The notes: generated by a model not told the origin, from the sequence alone. Positions 50,751 through 59,324 are shown, numbered from the stretch's first letter. The stretch is DNA of 64,000 nucleotides from Candidatus Parvarchaeota archaeon (GCA_025920305.1 JAPDMB010000001.1:1-64000), one strand, 5' to 3'. Numbers and translations are program-made.

Positions 50751-51927
50751 AGATATAATCGTTGATCTCGTAGGTAATTTTGCAGACGGTAAGACTACCC
50801 TTGTAAAGGCTCTGACAAACGAATCAGCGCTTAGACACAGCGAAGAGAAGAAGAGGGGGATAACCATACGTCTTGGCTATGCGCACTTCAAGCTTTTCAA
50901 ATGCAATAGCTGTGGCAAGTTCAGCAGGTTTGAAAGATGCGAGTTTTGCGGAGGCAGCACCGAATTGTTCCGCAGGGTCTCAATAATAGATTCTCCTGGA
51001 CATAGGATGCTGATGACCACTATGCTCAGTGGCATAGGCTTGGCAGATGGAGCGATTATGGTCATCTCAGCGATAAATCCATGCCCCCAGCCTCAGACTG
51101 AGGAGCACATGGAAGCCATAAATCTGTTGGGTATAAAGAACTTAGTCGTTGCCCAAACTAAAGTGGACTTAGCTGGTGAGTCAAAAGCTAAGGAGAATTA
51201 CAATCAGATAAGAGCTTTCTTGGAGAAGAATGGATTCTCAAATACGAATATAATACCGACTTTTGCCAATCAAAATATAAACATCCAAGAGATAATCCAG
51301 GAGATCGGTAAATTTGATATCTCTAACAGAGACGTCAGCGGGAAGCCTAAGATGCAGGTTATAAGGAGCTTCGATGTGAATAAGCCAGGCACGAGGATAG
51401 AGGATCTGAAAGGCGGTGTTTTGGGAGGCGGGCTCGTTTCCGGTAGGCTTTCCGTAGGCGATGAAGTGGTCTTAACTCCAAATGTTTCGGCAGGCAGTAA
51501 ATTCAAGTCTATAAGAACAAAGATCATGTACATACAGAGCGAATTCGGTGAAGAAAAATCCGCTACAAGGGGGCTGTCCATCGGAGTCCTAACCAAATTA
51601 GACCCATCTATAGTAAGGAGAGACGCCTTAGTTGGGAGTTTGATCACCGACGCCGACAACTTGCCAATTCTTGATAATAAGCTGCGGATGACATATGATC
51701 CTATACCAGGCAAGACCATATTTGATAAACCTCTTCAAAAGGGGGAGAGCATACTTATAAACGTTCTGTCTTCCAGAGCGATCGGGATAATACAGGACAT
51801 CTCTAAGGGAGGGATATCGCTGGTTTTAGGCGAGGTTTCCATACCTTTCTTTACGGGCGATAAGGTGATAGTATCCAGAAAGGTAAAGAATGCATGGACA
51901 TTGGCTGGCTCTGGCATAATTTTATGA
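50743..51927 (+). CDS. eif2g: Translation initiation factor aIF2 gamma subunit
   Basis: This GTPase core of aIF2 carries initiator Met-tRNA. The 394-residue protein has G1 as GNFADGKTTL (residues 11-20), where the usual GHVDHGKT reads GNFADGKT. G2 contains RGITIRLGYA, the zinc knuckle is CNSCG/CEFCGG, G3 is IDSPGH, and G4 is AQTKVDLA in place of NKxD. Domains II and III follow (RSFDVNKPGTRIEDLKGGVL). The family is certain; the G-motif changes are unusual. It overlaps rps6e and the PIN gene. Confidence 0.95.
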   Translation: MVEDIIVDLVGNFADGKTTLVKALTNESALRHSEEKKRGITIRLGYAHFKLFKCNSCGKFSRFERCEFCGGSTELFRRVSIIDSPGHRMLMTTMLSGIGLADGAIMVISAINPCPQPQTEEHMEAINLLGIKNLVVAQTKVDLAGESKAKENYNQIRAFLEKNGFSNTNIIPTFANQNINIQEIIQEIGKFDISNRDVSGKPKMQVIRSFDVNKPGTRIEDLKGGVLGGGLVSGRLSVGDEVVLTPNVSAGSKFKSIRTKIMYIQSEFGEEKSATRGLSIGVLTKLDPSIVRRDALVGSLITDADNLPILDNKLRMTYDPIPGKTIFDKPLQKGESILINVLSSRAIGIIQDISKGGISLVLGEVSIPFFTGDKVIVSRKVKNAWTLAGSGIIL

Positions 51928-52286
51928 TGAACATACTCTTGGACACTAACTTCTTAATTTACACCTTTGATAGAAAAATAGACTTAAGCGAATTTTTGAA
52001 CACCCCTCTGTCCTCCCCGTATAAACTGTTCTGCATCGATAAGAACATCGAAGAACTGAATAGATTGGGCAGAAGAGATGTGATCGGACTTGTCGATCAT
52101 CTAAAGGTGGAAATCTTGAAGACGGGGCACTCGCATCTGCATGTAGATGATTTAATGATAAAAGTCGCCAAAGAAGGCGGGTTCTGTATAGCTACACAGG
52201 ATAGAGAATTGATACAGAAGTCTATGGATGCCGGGGTCCCTGTCATTTTGAGAGGAAATAAAAATAAGGCAAGGGTCATCATATAA
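51924..52286 (+). CDS. PIN-domain protein (Fcf1/Utp24-like)
   Basis: This 120-residue PIN-domain ribonuclease starts MNILLDTNFLIYTFD, giving the first catalytic Asp. Later acidic residues are in VDDLMIKVAKEGG and ATQDRELIQK. Sequence and position next to S6e and aIF2-gamma match the archaeal PIN protein related to Fcf1/Utp24, which processes pre-rRNA. The start overlaps the aIF2-gamma stop by 4 bases. A VapC toxin is less likely because there is no antitoxin gene. Confidence 0.82.
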   Translation: MMNILLDTNFLIYTFDRKIDLSEFLNTPLSSPYKLFCIDKNIEELNRLGRRDVIGLVDHLKVEILKTGHSHLHVDDLMIKVAKEGGFCIATQDRELIQKSMDAGVPVILRGNKNKARVII

Positions 52287-52357
52287 ATTAATGGCCGCGG
52301 ATTCCATTCATATCGTATAGGAAGTGTTAAATATTGTTGGATCTATCTAATAAAGGT

Positions 52358-52627
52358 ATGGAAAATGACGTGATCTTCATCGGTAAAAAGCCGACAATGT
52401 CGTATGTTCTCGCCATACTCACTCATATAAATTCTGGTCATGACAGCGTTACTTTAAAAGCAAGAGGCATGCTTATCTCCAAAGCAGTCGATATATCTCA
52501 ACTGGTTGTGAGGAAATTCTCTAAGGAGTTGAAGGTATCTAGCATATCTATAGGCTCTGAGGAGATAACTGACAAGGATAACAACAAGAGGATGGTGTCT
52601 TATATCTCAATAGACCTTAAGAGATGA
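52358..52627 (+). CDS. albA: Alba chromatin protein
   Basis: This 89-residue protein starts MENDVIFIGKKPTMSYVLAI, and the GKKPxMxYV motif with the DNA-contacting Lys is the Alba hallmark. VTLKARGMLISKAVDISQLV carries the second conserved part. Alba dimers coat DNA or RNA and are regulated by Lys modification in some archaea. It starts 72 bases after the PIN gene and leads the Alba-FKBP-ftsZ2-SecE run. Confidence 0.94.
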   Translation: MENDVIFIGKKPTMSYVLAILTHINSGHDSVTLKARGMLISKAVDISQLVVRKFSKELKVSSISIGSEEITDKDNNKRMVSYISIDLKR

Positions 52628-52633
52628 GATTTT

Positions 52634-53281
52634 ATGATAGGCGATGATGACGTAGTGCTTATAAATTTTGTCGGCAAGATAAAGGCGACAGGCCAGGTGA
52701 TAGATTTCACTTATAGAGATATTGCAGAGAAAGAGAAGATAGATGTAGATAAATCAGACCTCTCACCTATAGTCGTCATCCCAAGCGCAAATTATACGTT
52801 GAAAGCAATATCCAAGTCATTGATAGGCAAAAATGAAGGAGATAAGTATACATTGGATTTAAAACCAGAGGATGCCTTTGGGAGGTTCAACCCAAGGTTA
52901 GTGAAAACATACTCATTGGACGCATTTAGAGAGAACAACATAAAACCATCGGCTGGAGACATAGTTAGCTTGGATGGCATGACCGCTACAGTGATGTCAG
53001 TTGGGGCTGGCAGGGTGATGGTCAATTTTAACCACATGCTGGCTGGTAAGGAGTTAATATATGATATAGAGGTCTTCAAAGTAATAACAGATGACGCTGA
53101 GAAAGCAGCCGCAATTTTTAGGCATTACACCGGGAAGCAGCCAGATAAGGTTGAGATAAACGAAAGTAATGTCAGGATACTTTATAAGGATTCGATAGAT
53201 AAACACGTGGCCGATGCGATAGCCGACGATATAGACAAATATGTAAGAAAAGGATTTAAAGTTGAAATAACTTCATCTTAG
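52634..53281 (+). CDS. FKBP-type peptidyl-prolyl isomerase (long SlyD-like form)
   Basis: This 215-residue protein has the FKBP core VLINFVGKIKATGQVIDFTY, then VVIPSANYTLKAISKSLIGK and LKPEDAFGRFNPRLVKTYSL. The insert-in-flap domain follows (DIVSLDGMTATVMSVGAGRV), then DFNHxLAGK-like FNHMLAGKELIYDIEV. The last 65 residues form the extra C-terminal domain of archaeal long FKBPs. It acts in folding of new chains. It lies 6 bases after Alba and 1 base before ftsZ2. Confidence 0.92.
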   Translation: MIGDDDVVLINFVGKIKATGQVIDFTYRDIAEKEKIDVDKSDLSPIVVIPSANYTLKAISKSLIGKNEGDKYTLDLKPEDAFGRFNPRLVKTYSLDAFRENNIKPSAGDIVSLDGMTATVMSVGAGRVMVNFNHMLAGKELIYDIEVFKVITDDAEKAAAIFRHYTGKQPDKVEINESNVRILYKDSIDKHVADAIADDIDKYVRKGFKVEITSS

Positions 53282-53282
53282 C

Positions 53283-54416
53283 ATGGAAATGAATAGGATT
53301 ACTGCATCAAGCATATCTAATGAGGGGGTCAAGGCCCCAAATATCGACATAAGTAGGACCAAGGAATTCGATAAGGCTTTAGAAGATCTTATAACCAATA
53401 GGCGGACCAGTATAAAGGTGGTAGGTGTCGGCGGCTCCGGCAACAATACTCTGAACAGAATGTTCGAGGTGGGCATCAAAGGCGCAGAGCTGATCGCGAT
53501 GAATACAGATGCCGCTGATCTTCTATGTACCCCTTCTGATAAGAAGGTACTGCTTGGAAAGGAACTTACGAAAGGGCTCGGTGCCGGTGCTAATTCAGAG
53601 ATTGGCGAAGCGGCTGCCAAAGAGCAGGAGCAGGAGATAAAAGACGTCCTTCAAGGAGCCGATATGGTTTTCATATGCGGCGGCATGGGCGGTGGCACAG
53701 GGACTGGCGGTATACCTGTCGTAGCCAGGGTGGCTAAAAAACTGAACGCTCTAACCATAGCCGTCGTTACGTTACCATTCAAGATGGAAGGCAAGAATAG
53801 GATGAATACAGCGATGAGTGGCATAGAGAAACTGAAAGATGTGGTTGATACGCTGATAGTGATACCAAATGAGAAATTAAGGGCTATAGCTCCTGATCTC
53901 CCTCTACCTATAGCTTTGAAGGTTGCCGATGATGTTCTTACTAACGCTGTCAAGGGCATAACAGAGCTGATAACAAGGCCTGGTCTGATAAATGTGGATT
54001 TTGCTGATGTGAAGGCGATAATGTCAAACGGTGGAGTAGCTCTTATAAGTTCTGCGGAAAGCGACGCGAAGGACAAGAAGATAGAGACTATAGTCGAAAA
54101 AGTCTTGAATAACCCTCTGATAGACGTGGATCTTTCAACTGCTAAAGGCATGCTGATAGATGTAAGCGGCGGCTCGTCCCTGACGTTGGAAGAGGCTAGT
54201 TCAGTTGTAGATTTGGTCAGCAGGAGGCTCCCAGAAAATATAAATGTCATCTGGGGTGCGCATATCTTCCCGGATCTTAAGAATACTATAAGGGTTATGG
54301 CTATAATAACGGGCGTGACTTCTAAGCAGATATTCGGTAAATCCATATCGGAAGAGAAGGAACTTAAGGATAAGCGGGAAGTGGAAGAAGAGCTGGGCAT
54401 AAAGTTTTTAGGGTAG
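53283..54416 (+). CDS. ftsZ2: Cell division protein FtsZ (second copy)
   Basis: This 377-residue FtsZ has VVGVGGSGNNTLNRMFEVGI, the signature GGMGGGTGTGGIPVVARV, NVDFADVKAIMSNGG and the C-terminal beta domain. An N-terminal extension of about 40 residues precedes the core. It ends in a helical EELGIKFLG similar to the KELGIEILK end of the first copy. It follows FKBP by 1 base and precedes SecE by 8 bases; ftsZ next to secE is a known archaeal order. Confidence 0.96.
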   Translation: MEMNRITASSISNEGVKAPNIDISRTKEFDKALEDLITNRRTSIKVVGVGGSGNNTLNRMFEVGIKGAELIAMNTDAADLLCTPSDKKVLLGKELTKGLGAGANSEIGEAAAKEQEQEIKDVLQGADMVFICGGMGGGTGTGGIPVVARVAKKLNALTIAVVTLPFKMEGKNRMNTAMSGIEKLKDVVDTLIVIPNEKLRAIAPDLPLPIALKVADDVLTNAVKGITELITRPGLINVDFADVKAIMSNGGVALISSAESDAKDKKIETIVEKVLNNPLIDVDLSTAKGMLIDVSGGSSLTLEEASSVVDLVSRRLPENINVIWGAHIFPDLKNTIRVMAIITGVTSKQIFGKSISEEKELKDKREVEEELGIKFLG

Positions 54417-54424
54417 ATTTTTTG

Positions 54425-54895
54425 ATGGAAGAAAAAAGTCTAGCCGATGCAAATACCTCAGGTCAAAATGATAATACTGGTGCAGCTGGCGGAAAGGCAG
54501 ATTCTACCAACCAGCATACATCTCCAACTGAAGGAGCGCAGAACGGCGAAAAGACCGTGGATGAAGCCGCTGGCAAAGAGGATAAGAGCGCAAAACAGGA
54601 CGAGCAAAAAAAAGAGCAGCCCCAGCCAGCCGCTCCAAGCGCAAAAAGAGTGGAAAGGAGGAAGATAGACATATCTAGGTTCGGTAGGAGGGTAAAGCAT
54701 GTTTTGGGATTCATAAGCCCATGGTTTATCTCCTCTAAATTGAAGTACTACTACTCAGAGTATAGACGGATACTACTGCTATCAAGAAAACCAACCTCGA
54801 AGGAGTACAAGGAACTTACGATAATGGTGGTGATCGGCACGCTGGTCGTAGGCATGATAGGGTTTGTCATCCAGCTTATAATCCAGTTCATCTGA
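54425..54895 (+). CDS. secE: Preprotein translocase subunit SecE/Sec61-gamma with long N-terminal extension
   Basis: The C-terminal 65 residues are SecE: FISSKLKYYYSEYRRILLLS, then RKPTSKEYKELTIMV and one membrane helix VVIGTLVVGMIGFVIQLIIQ. Archaeal SecE is usually about 60 residues. Here about 90 extra residues, rich in Q, K, D, A and P, precede it and look disordered. The extension may be cytoplasmic and bind the ribosome or partner proteins. It is the last gene of the Alba-FKBP-ftsZ2 run. The nusG/L11 genes that often follow are absent. Confidence 0.88.
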   Translation: MEEKSLADANTSGQNDNTGAAGGKADSTNQHTSPTEGAQNGEKTVDEAAGKEDKSAKQDEQKKEQPQPAAPSAKRVERRKIDISRFGRRVKHVLGFISPWFISSKLKYYYSEYRRILLLSRKPTSKEYKELTIMVVIGTLVVGMIGFVIQLIIQFI

Positions 54896-55582
54896 TCATT
54901 GGTTGTTTGCTATGGCTAACATGCATTCGTTATAATATGGACAGTACTTGCACTCCCATACCTTTTTATCATCAAAATAGTACTCTGCAAATGGCAGTTC
55001 GTTGTCCTTCAAGTGTTTGTCAAGCTCCTTGAACCTCTGCATAGTTTTTTCATACAGCTGTTCGTCTAATCTTACTTCGAACTGCTTTATGGACATGTTT
55101 TTCTTGTCTACGTAGATTAAGAACCCGAGGTCTGGATTTTCATACTTCATGTAGAGGTTAAGCTGCATTAGGTGTTTTTCCTGCGGTTCGACTATGCTAT
55201 TCACATCAGAGGCAGATTTCACCTCTATCAGTATCTTTCTCCCATCTTTAGTTATTATGAAGTCATCTATCCTTCCATATACTGAAAATGTAGTCTCGCT
55301 ATCGCTGTAATTTATCTTGATAGGCTTCTCCTCTATAACGTACCCGAACTTATCAGACGACTTCAGGGCTTCGGTTATGAATAGGTGTATATTATTCCCC
55401 AGCGCGAATATCCGCAGGGTGCTTTCGTCTACCTTCTTTGGATTGAGATATGAGTAGAACTGCCTCCTTAAGCACATGCCGATCTCACTCGGGTAATAGC
55501 TCCCTATCGCCCTAGGCCTTTCCTCGGTTTTTAGGTAGTCATCTATCACCTTATCTATCTGAAAGTCGTCTGTGCCTTCCAT
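54896..55582 (-). CDS. Cas4-like PD-(D/E)XK nuclease, not linked to CRISPR
   Basis: This 228-residue protein has a cysteine in SEIGMCLRRQFYSY (near residue 37), the nuclease core GRIDDFIITKDGRKILIEVKS (Asp and E-x-K), QLNLYMKYENPDLGF and the C-terminal cysteines CKYCPYYNEC. The 1+3 cysteine arrangement with a PD-(D/E)XK core is that of Cas4/RecB-AddB-like 4Fe-4S nucleases. No CRISPR array or cas gene is in the window. It probably acts in DNA repair or defence as a solo Cas4. Confidence 0.82.
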   Translation of the reverse strand: MEGTDDFQIDKVIDDYLKTEERPRAIGSYYPSEIGMCLRRQFYSYLNPKKVDESTLRIFALGNNIHLFITEALKSSDKFGYVIEEKPIKINYSDSETTFSVYGRIDDFIITKDGRKILIEVKSASDVNSIVEPQEKHLMQLNLYMKYENPDLGFLIYVDKKNMSIKQFEVRLDEQLYEKTMQRFKELDKHLKDNELPFAEYYFDDKKVWECKYCPYYNECMLAIANNQ

Positions 55583-55710
55583 ATTCCTTGCTGTAGGGGC
55601 AAGTGCAGTTTAAATGTATCATGTCCCAAGTTTATTTGTTTACCTCTATACACGTTCGAAATTATATGGCTTTCCGCTAATTTAAGTATTTTGTCAAAAT
55701 GAGCTTTAAG

Positions 55711-55740
55711 ACCCATAATCTACATAGGCGGGATGAAAGC
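55711..55740 (+). repeat. CCC...GCGGGATGAAAGC motif in the pilin promoter region
   Basis: The spacer 55583-55815 (233 bases) has no gene. It holds CCC (55712-55714) followed by GCGGGATGAAAGC (55728-55740), which shares GGGATGAAAG with sites at 42115 and 63019. A TATA-like CATATAAAT (55751-55759) lies just after it and probably serves the pilin-like gene at 55816. Whether this is a regulatory site or transposon fossil is open. Confidence 0.3.
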
Positions 55741-55815
55741 GGACAGCGAACATATAAATGCATGGAGAAAATAAAGATGATATGTTGACGCCGTATCAGC
55801 AGTTGTAGTCGTCTT

Positions 55816-56340
55816 ATGAACAGAAAAGGACAGGTTTTTTCGCTTGATTTGATGTTTGCGGTCTTGATATTCCTGCTTATCTTTATGTCGCTATTAATCT
55901 TTATATATACCGTTTCAGACGTGTATAATCCTTATTCATACCTATCAATAACCCTGTCTTTGGAAAAGCTCAATTTAATCGGGAACATTGGGATAGATTC
56001 TCTGTCTAATTCATTTGGGACCCCGCCGAACTGGGTGGGCTTGCCGTGCTCAAGCATAAAGTCTTTTGGGCTGCTCAAGACTTATTATACATTAAGCCTT
56101 AACAAAGCCTATTCATTGGTTTCGTCTTACCCGTCGTGTTTTTACAACATGTCTAAGGTCGGCGCTGATTTCAACTTATCAATATCCCACCTGAACGGCA
56201 CACCCTTATACATAAATGGTTCAGATATTACAATTGGATCAAAGCCGCCGGCAAATTCGAGTTACATCGTCTCCCTTGTAAGGTTCCTAGCGCTATCTTC
56301 AGGCGCGATAGTGGAGGTCAACTATAAGATATGGACATGA
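55816..56340 (+). CDS. Pilin-like secreted protein A
   Basis: This 174-residue protein begins MNRKGQVFSLDLMFAVLIFL, a short basic start followed by K-G-Q and a hydrophobic helix to about residue 32. That matches archaeal class III/type IV prepilin-like signals (RKGQxSxE...) with Asp in place of Glu. The rest is Ser/Asn/Tyr-rich with N-glycosylation sequons and two cysteines that may pair (near 79 and 109). The next pilin-like gene overlaps its end by 10 bases. Confidence 0.66.
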   Translation: MNRKGQVFSLDLMFAVLIFLLIFMSLLIFIYTVSDVYNPYSYLSITLSLEKLNLIGNIGIDSLSNSFGTPPNWVGLPCSSIKSFGLLKTYYTLSLNKAYSLVSSYPSCFYNMSKVGADFNLSISHLNGTPLYINGSDITIGSKPPANSSYIVSLVRFLALSSGAIVEVNYKIWT

Positions 56341-56813
56341 AAGCCCAGATATTCACCTTGGATTTGATAATCGGATTGATACTTGTAATCTCAATAATCT
56401 CAGCGTCGTACTATATATTCAATTATTATCTGAAGTATAACCTCCAAACAATGTCCCAGGACAATAAAGTCCTATCGATCTACTCCGCATTCAATTCTTT
56501 CTTGGCTTCAAATTCCACGGTCTACAAATTTGCTGGTTTTGAGGAGTCAACCGTTTCAGCTAGTTCCCTGAACGCATATATAGCGGGTACGCTTAAAGCT
56601 GAGATTGGTTCGCCTTTCTCCCTGTTAGTCTACACAAACTCAACCGCTGGAAGCTCCGCTCTGCCGAATAATCTAATATACACATATAATTCGTCAGGTT
56701 TCAGCCCCAACTCAGGGAACACGCTGGCGACATCGCAGCTTGTGGTAATCTACAACCCAGGTACATCAACTCTCGTGTCTTTTGACCTTTTTACCTTGAA
56801 GGTCGATGTTTAG
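56331..56813 (+). CDS. Pilin-like secreted protein B
   Basis: This 160-residue protein starts MDMKAQIFTLDLIIGLILVI, closely echoing the N-terminus of the preceding pilin-like protein (KGQVFSLDLMF). One hydrophobic helix to residue 27 is followed by a Ser/Thr/Asn-rich beta-like domain with sequons and no cysteines. It overlaps the preceding gene by 10 bases and converges on a small gene with a 4-base overlap. Both may be minor pilins. Confidence 0.65.
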   Translation: MDMKAQIFTLDLIIGLILVISIISASYYIFNYYLKYNLQTMSQDNKVLSIYSAFNSFLASNSTVYKFAGFEESTVSASSLNAYIAGTLKAEIGSPFSLLVYTNSTAGSSALPNNLIYTYNSSGFSPNSGNTLATSQLVVIYNPGTSTLVSFDLFTLKVDV

Positions 56814-57034
56814 TTCGATGTATTTGAAGCCAGTAGTCTTTTAAGTTCGTCTATCTTTGTTTTTATCTCTTCGCCTTTCTTTATGTTGTTAAGGACAAGC
56901 ATGTCGTTCACGGCCAATAACTGCTGTCCTAGGTCTGCGGACCTGTCAAAGTCTAGGTTGTTCCTGTACTGGTTGTACAGTATTATCCCCTCCATTGCTC
57001 TTCTGTACACTAGCTTCAATTCCTTGTCTTCCAT
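56810..57034 (-). CDS. Small helical protein, unknown
   Basis: This 74-residue, all-helical, charged protein (KLVYRRAMEGIILYNQYRNN, then GQQLLAVNDMLVLNNIKKGE) is not recognised. It has no membrane helix. The ATG at 57034 is preferred; 57043 is an alternative start. It ends overlapping the pilin-like B gene by 4 bases in convergent orientation. It may be a small regulatory subunit. Confidence 0.5.
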   Translation of the reverse strand: MEDKELKLVYRRAMEGIILYNQYRNNLDFDRSADLGQQLLAVNDMLVLNNIKKGEEIKTKIDELKRLLASNTSN

Positions 57035-57104
57035 TTCCCCCACATTGTTATATATGGGTATTTAGAATAAAAGCCGTTCATTCATATTACTCAGATATTA
57101 CTTC

Positions 57105-58823
57105 TCACGTTTCGAAGAACTTTCCGGCCTCTTTTTGCTCCATGTCTAATCTGCTGCCAGGTAGATTTATCCTAGGTCTACCGCTTTCAGCGTCTTTTCT
57201 CATAGTTACATTGGCTCTCTTAAGCAGATTATTTATAGCCTCATCTGTCCTGGATATACGGGTCGCTATGCCCGTTTTATCCGGGTCTCCTTCGAATAGG
57301 AGGGCCCTCGTACTGACCGCGTTTATAAGCGTGAGATCGTGGTCTATTATCATTGCGCTCTTCCTATTCGCCTTTATGAACGAACCTATTATGTTTATCG
57401 TCTCCAACCTGTCTTCCAGGTCTAAATTTGCAGACGGTTCATCAAATAGGTAAATATCCGCGTCCCTTAAAATCGTCGAAAATATGGCTAATTTCTGCAG
57501 TTCCCCTCCGGACAGGTTTTTCACGTTTTTGCTGAGGACTCTGTCAATCTCAAGTTTTTTCATAACGTTTCCGAAGGATTCATTCGACGTGAAATCTGCC
57601 CTTATCGATGCGAGGAGGTCTTTTACTAGTACGTCAGGAGCCTCTATAAACTGCGGTTTATAAGAGATCCTTATCCCAAGTTCTAATTTGCCTGCATCTG
57701 TATCTATAGCCCCTGTCATAGCTCTTGCGAAGGTCGTCTTTCCGATTCCGTTCTCTCCGATGATGCCTATTATCTCACCTTTATATATTGTACCTTCCTT
57801 CACAAAGAGTTTGAATCCACCGACTTCTACATTAAAATCCGGCCAGGACGTCAGCGGTTCTAAACTGCCCTCCGGCACATTTCCTTTGATGTTCAGTCCA
57901 TGATCCCTAAATCTCATGTTTTCGGCGGGTAGATATCCTCTTAGGTAGTTGTTTATGCCCTGTCTGGTCGGCATTATATGCGAGACTATGCCGTAGTTTG
58001 ATTCAGAGCCGTACATTATCTGCACGAAGTCTGTGAGGTAATCGAGCATGATCAGGTCATGCTCTACGATTACTACCGTTTTATCCTTAAGATTCTCCTT
58101 TATTGTTTTAGCCACCTTTAGCCGCTGAGATATATCCAAATAATTCATCGGCTCGTCCAATATGTATACATCTGCGTCTTTATCCAACGCGGCAGAGATC
58201 TCCACCAGCTGCGCCTGCCCTCCAGATAATGATGAGATGTCCCTATCCATTATATCCCTGCTTATTAGATTATACTTATTCTCCTTCACAGCGTCCTTGA
58301 CTGCGCCCGTTAATGCTAAATTTTGTTCTTTTTTGGATACTTTTAGCTCCCCGCTATACAGTCTCTCCAAATACGGCTGGATCTCCCTGCCCCGAAACCT
58401 CCTTATTATCTCTTTGTCCTCCGTCTTATCGACAAAATTGCCGAAGTTAGGCTTCAGAGAATTTGATATCAGATTTATATTAGTAGTCTTGCCGATTCCG
58501 TTTTTCCCTAGTATGCCAACTACCTTGCCGTTCATCGGGGATATTATATTATACGTCCTGAATGAATTTACGCCGTATTGGAAGGTCAGCTCTCTATTCA
58601 GCTCATCAGGCAGGTTTATCACCCTTATCGCATCATACGGGCACCTATTTACACATATCCCGCACGCTATACACAGCTCTTCATCTATTGCGGCTTTCTT
58701 GTTCTCTCTTTTATAAACAGTATTAATAGCCCCCTCTCTCACCCTCGGGCATACCTGTGCGCATATATAGTCGCAGGCTTGCGGTGCCTGGCATTCTTTC
58801 TCCTTTATCGTGACGATCTTCAT
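57105..58823 (-). CDS. Ribosome recycling ATPase ABCE1/Rli1
   Basis: ABCE1 splits ribosomes after termination. The 572-residue protein has two N-terminal 4Fe-4S ferredoxin motifs (CDYICAQVCPRVREG and CIACGICVNRCPYDAI), then ABC domain 1 with GILGKNGIGKTTNINL, SSLSGGQAQ and VYILDEPMNYLD, and ABC domain 2 with GIIGENGIGKTTFARA, KNLSGGELQK and IYLFDEPSANLD. The C-terminus has a charged hinge. The length is a little short of the 590 typical of archaea. It is divergent from the CoA-binding gene. Confidence 0.97.
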   Translation of the reverse strand: MKIVTIKEKECQAPQACDYICAQVCPRVREGAINTVYKRENKKAAIDEELCIACGICVNRCPYDAIRVINLPDELNRELTFQYGVNSFRTYNIISPMNGKVVGILGKNGIGKTTNINLISNSLKPNFGNFVDKTEDKEIIRRFRGREIQPYLERLYSGELKVSKKEQNLALTGAVKDAVKENKYNLISRDIMDRDISSLSGGQAQLVEISAALDKDADVYILDEPMNYLDISQRLKVAKTIKENLKDKTVVIVEHDLIMLDYLTDFVQIMYGSESNYGIVSHIMPTRQGINNYLRGYLPAENMRFRDHGLNIKGNVPEGSLEPLTSWPDFNVEVGGFKLFVKEGTIYKGEIIGIIGENGIGKTTFARAMTGAIDTDAGKLELGIRISYKPQFIEAPDVLVKDLLASIRADFTSNESFGNVMKKLEIDRVLSKNVKNLSGGELQKLAIFSTILRDADIYLFDEPSANLDLEDRLETINIIGSFIKANRKSAMIIDHDLTLINAVSTRALLFEGDPDKTGIATRISRTDEAINNLLKRANVTMRKDAESGRPRINLPGSRLDMEQKEAGKFFET

Positions 58824-58874
58824 AGTATTTCAGCGAGATAGCATTTTATATCCACATCTATATAAATTTGTGAT

Positions 58875-59324
58875 ATGGACACCGGAGACACATGCGAGTA
58901 TGTACCTTTCAAAGATAAGCATTCCGATCCTGAGATTAAGGGAGTGCTTGAAAGATATAAGGTAATCTGCGTGGTGGGCGCTTCTGATATCAGCGGTAAA
59001 GCAGCACATGACGTCCCGGAGTATCTTATCTCAAAGGGATATAATGTAATACCGGTCAATCCAAATCATGCCGAAGTATTCGGTTTAAAGGCCTATAAAT
59101 CCATAGGAGAGGTAAGAGGCAATGTGGATGTTGTTGAGATATTCAGGCCTTCTGAAGAGGTCTACGGCATAGTTTCTGAAGCGATCAAAAAGCATCCGAA
59201 GGTCATTTGGATGCAGGAAGGCATCTACAATAAAGACGCAGTTGAACTTGCGGAGAAAGAGGGGATATTCACCGTCTTCAATAGGTGCATGTTCAAGGAA
59301 CACGTTAGACTGTTCGGAGATTAA
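58875..59324 (+). CDS. CoA-binding domain protein (YccU-like)
   Basis: This 149-residue Rossmann-like protein has the CoA-binding family pattern: VICVVGASDISGKAAHDVPE, YLISKGYNVIPVNPNHAEVFG, VDVVEIFRPSEEV and VIWMQEGIYN. FTVFNRCMFKEHVRL ends the fold. The family binds CoA or related nucleotides but has no defined reaction. It is divergent from ABCE1 with a 51-base spacer. Confidence 0.88.
   Translation: MDTGDTCEYVPFKDKHSDPEIKGVLERYKVICVVGASDISGKAAHDVPEYLISKGYNVIPVNPNHAEVFGLKAYKSIGEVRGNVDVVEIFRPSEEVYGIVSEAIKKHPKVIWMQEGIYNKDAVELAEKEGIFTVFNRCMFKEHVRLFGD

Noticed and set aside
53651..54400. 249-codon open frame antisense to ftsZ2
   Set aside because: Low-complexity Ser/Thr/Leu/Ile translation with no family signal; explained by the codon bias of ftsZ2.
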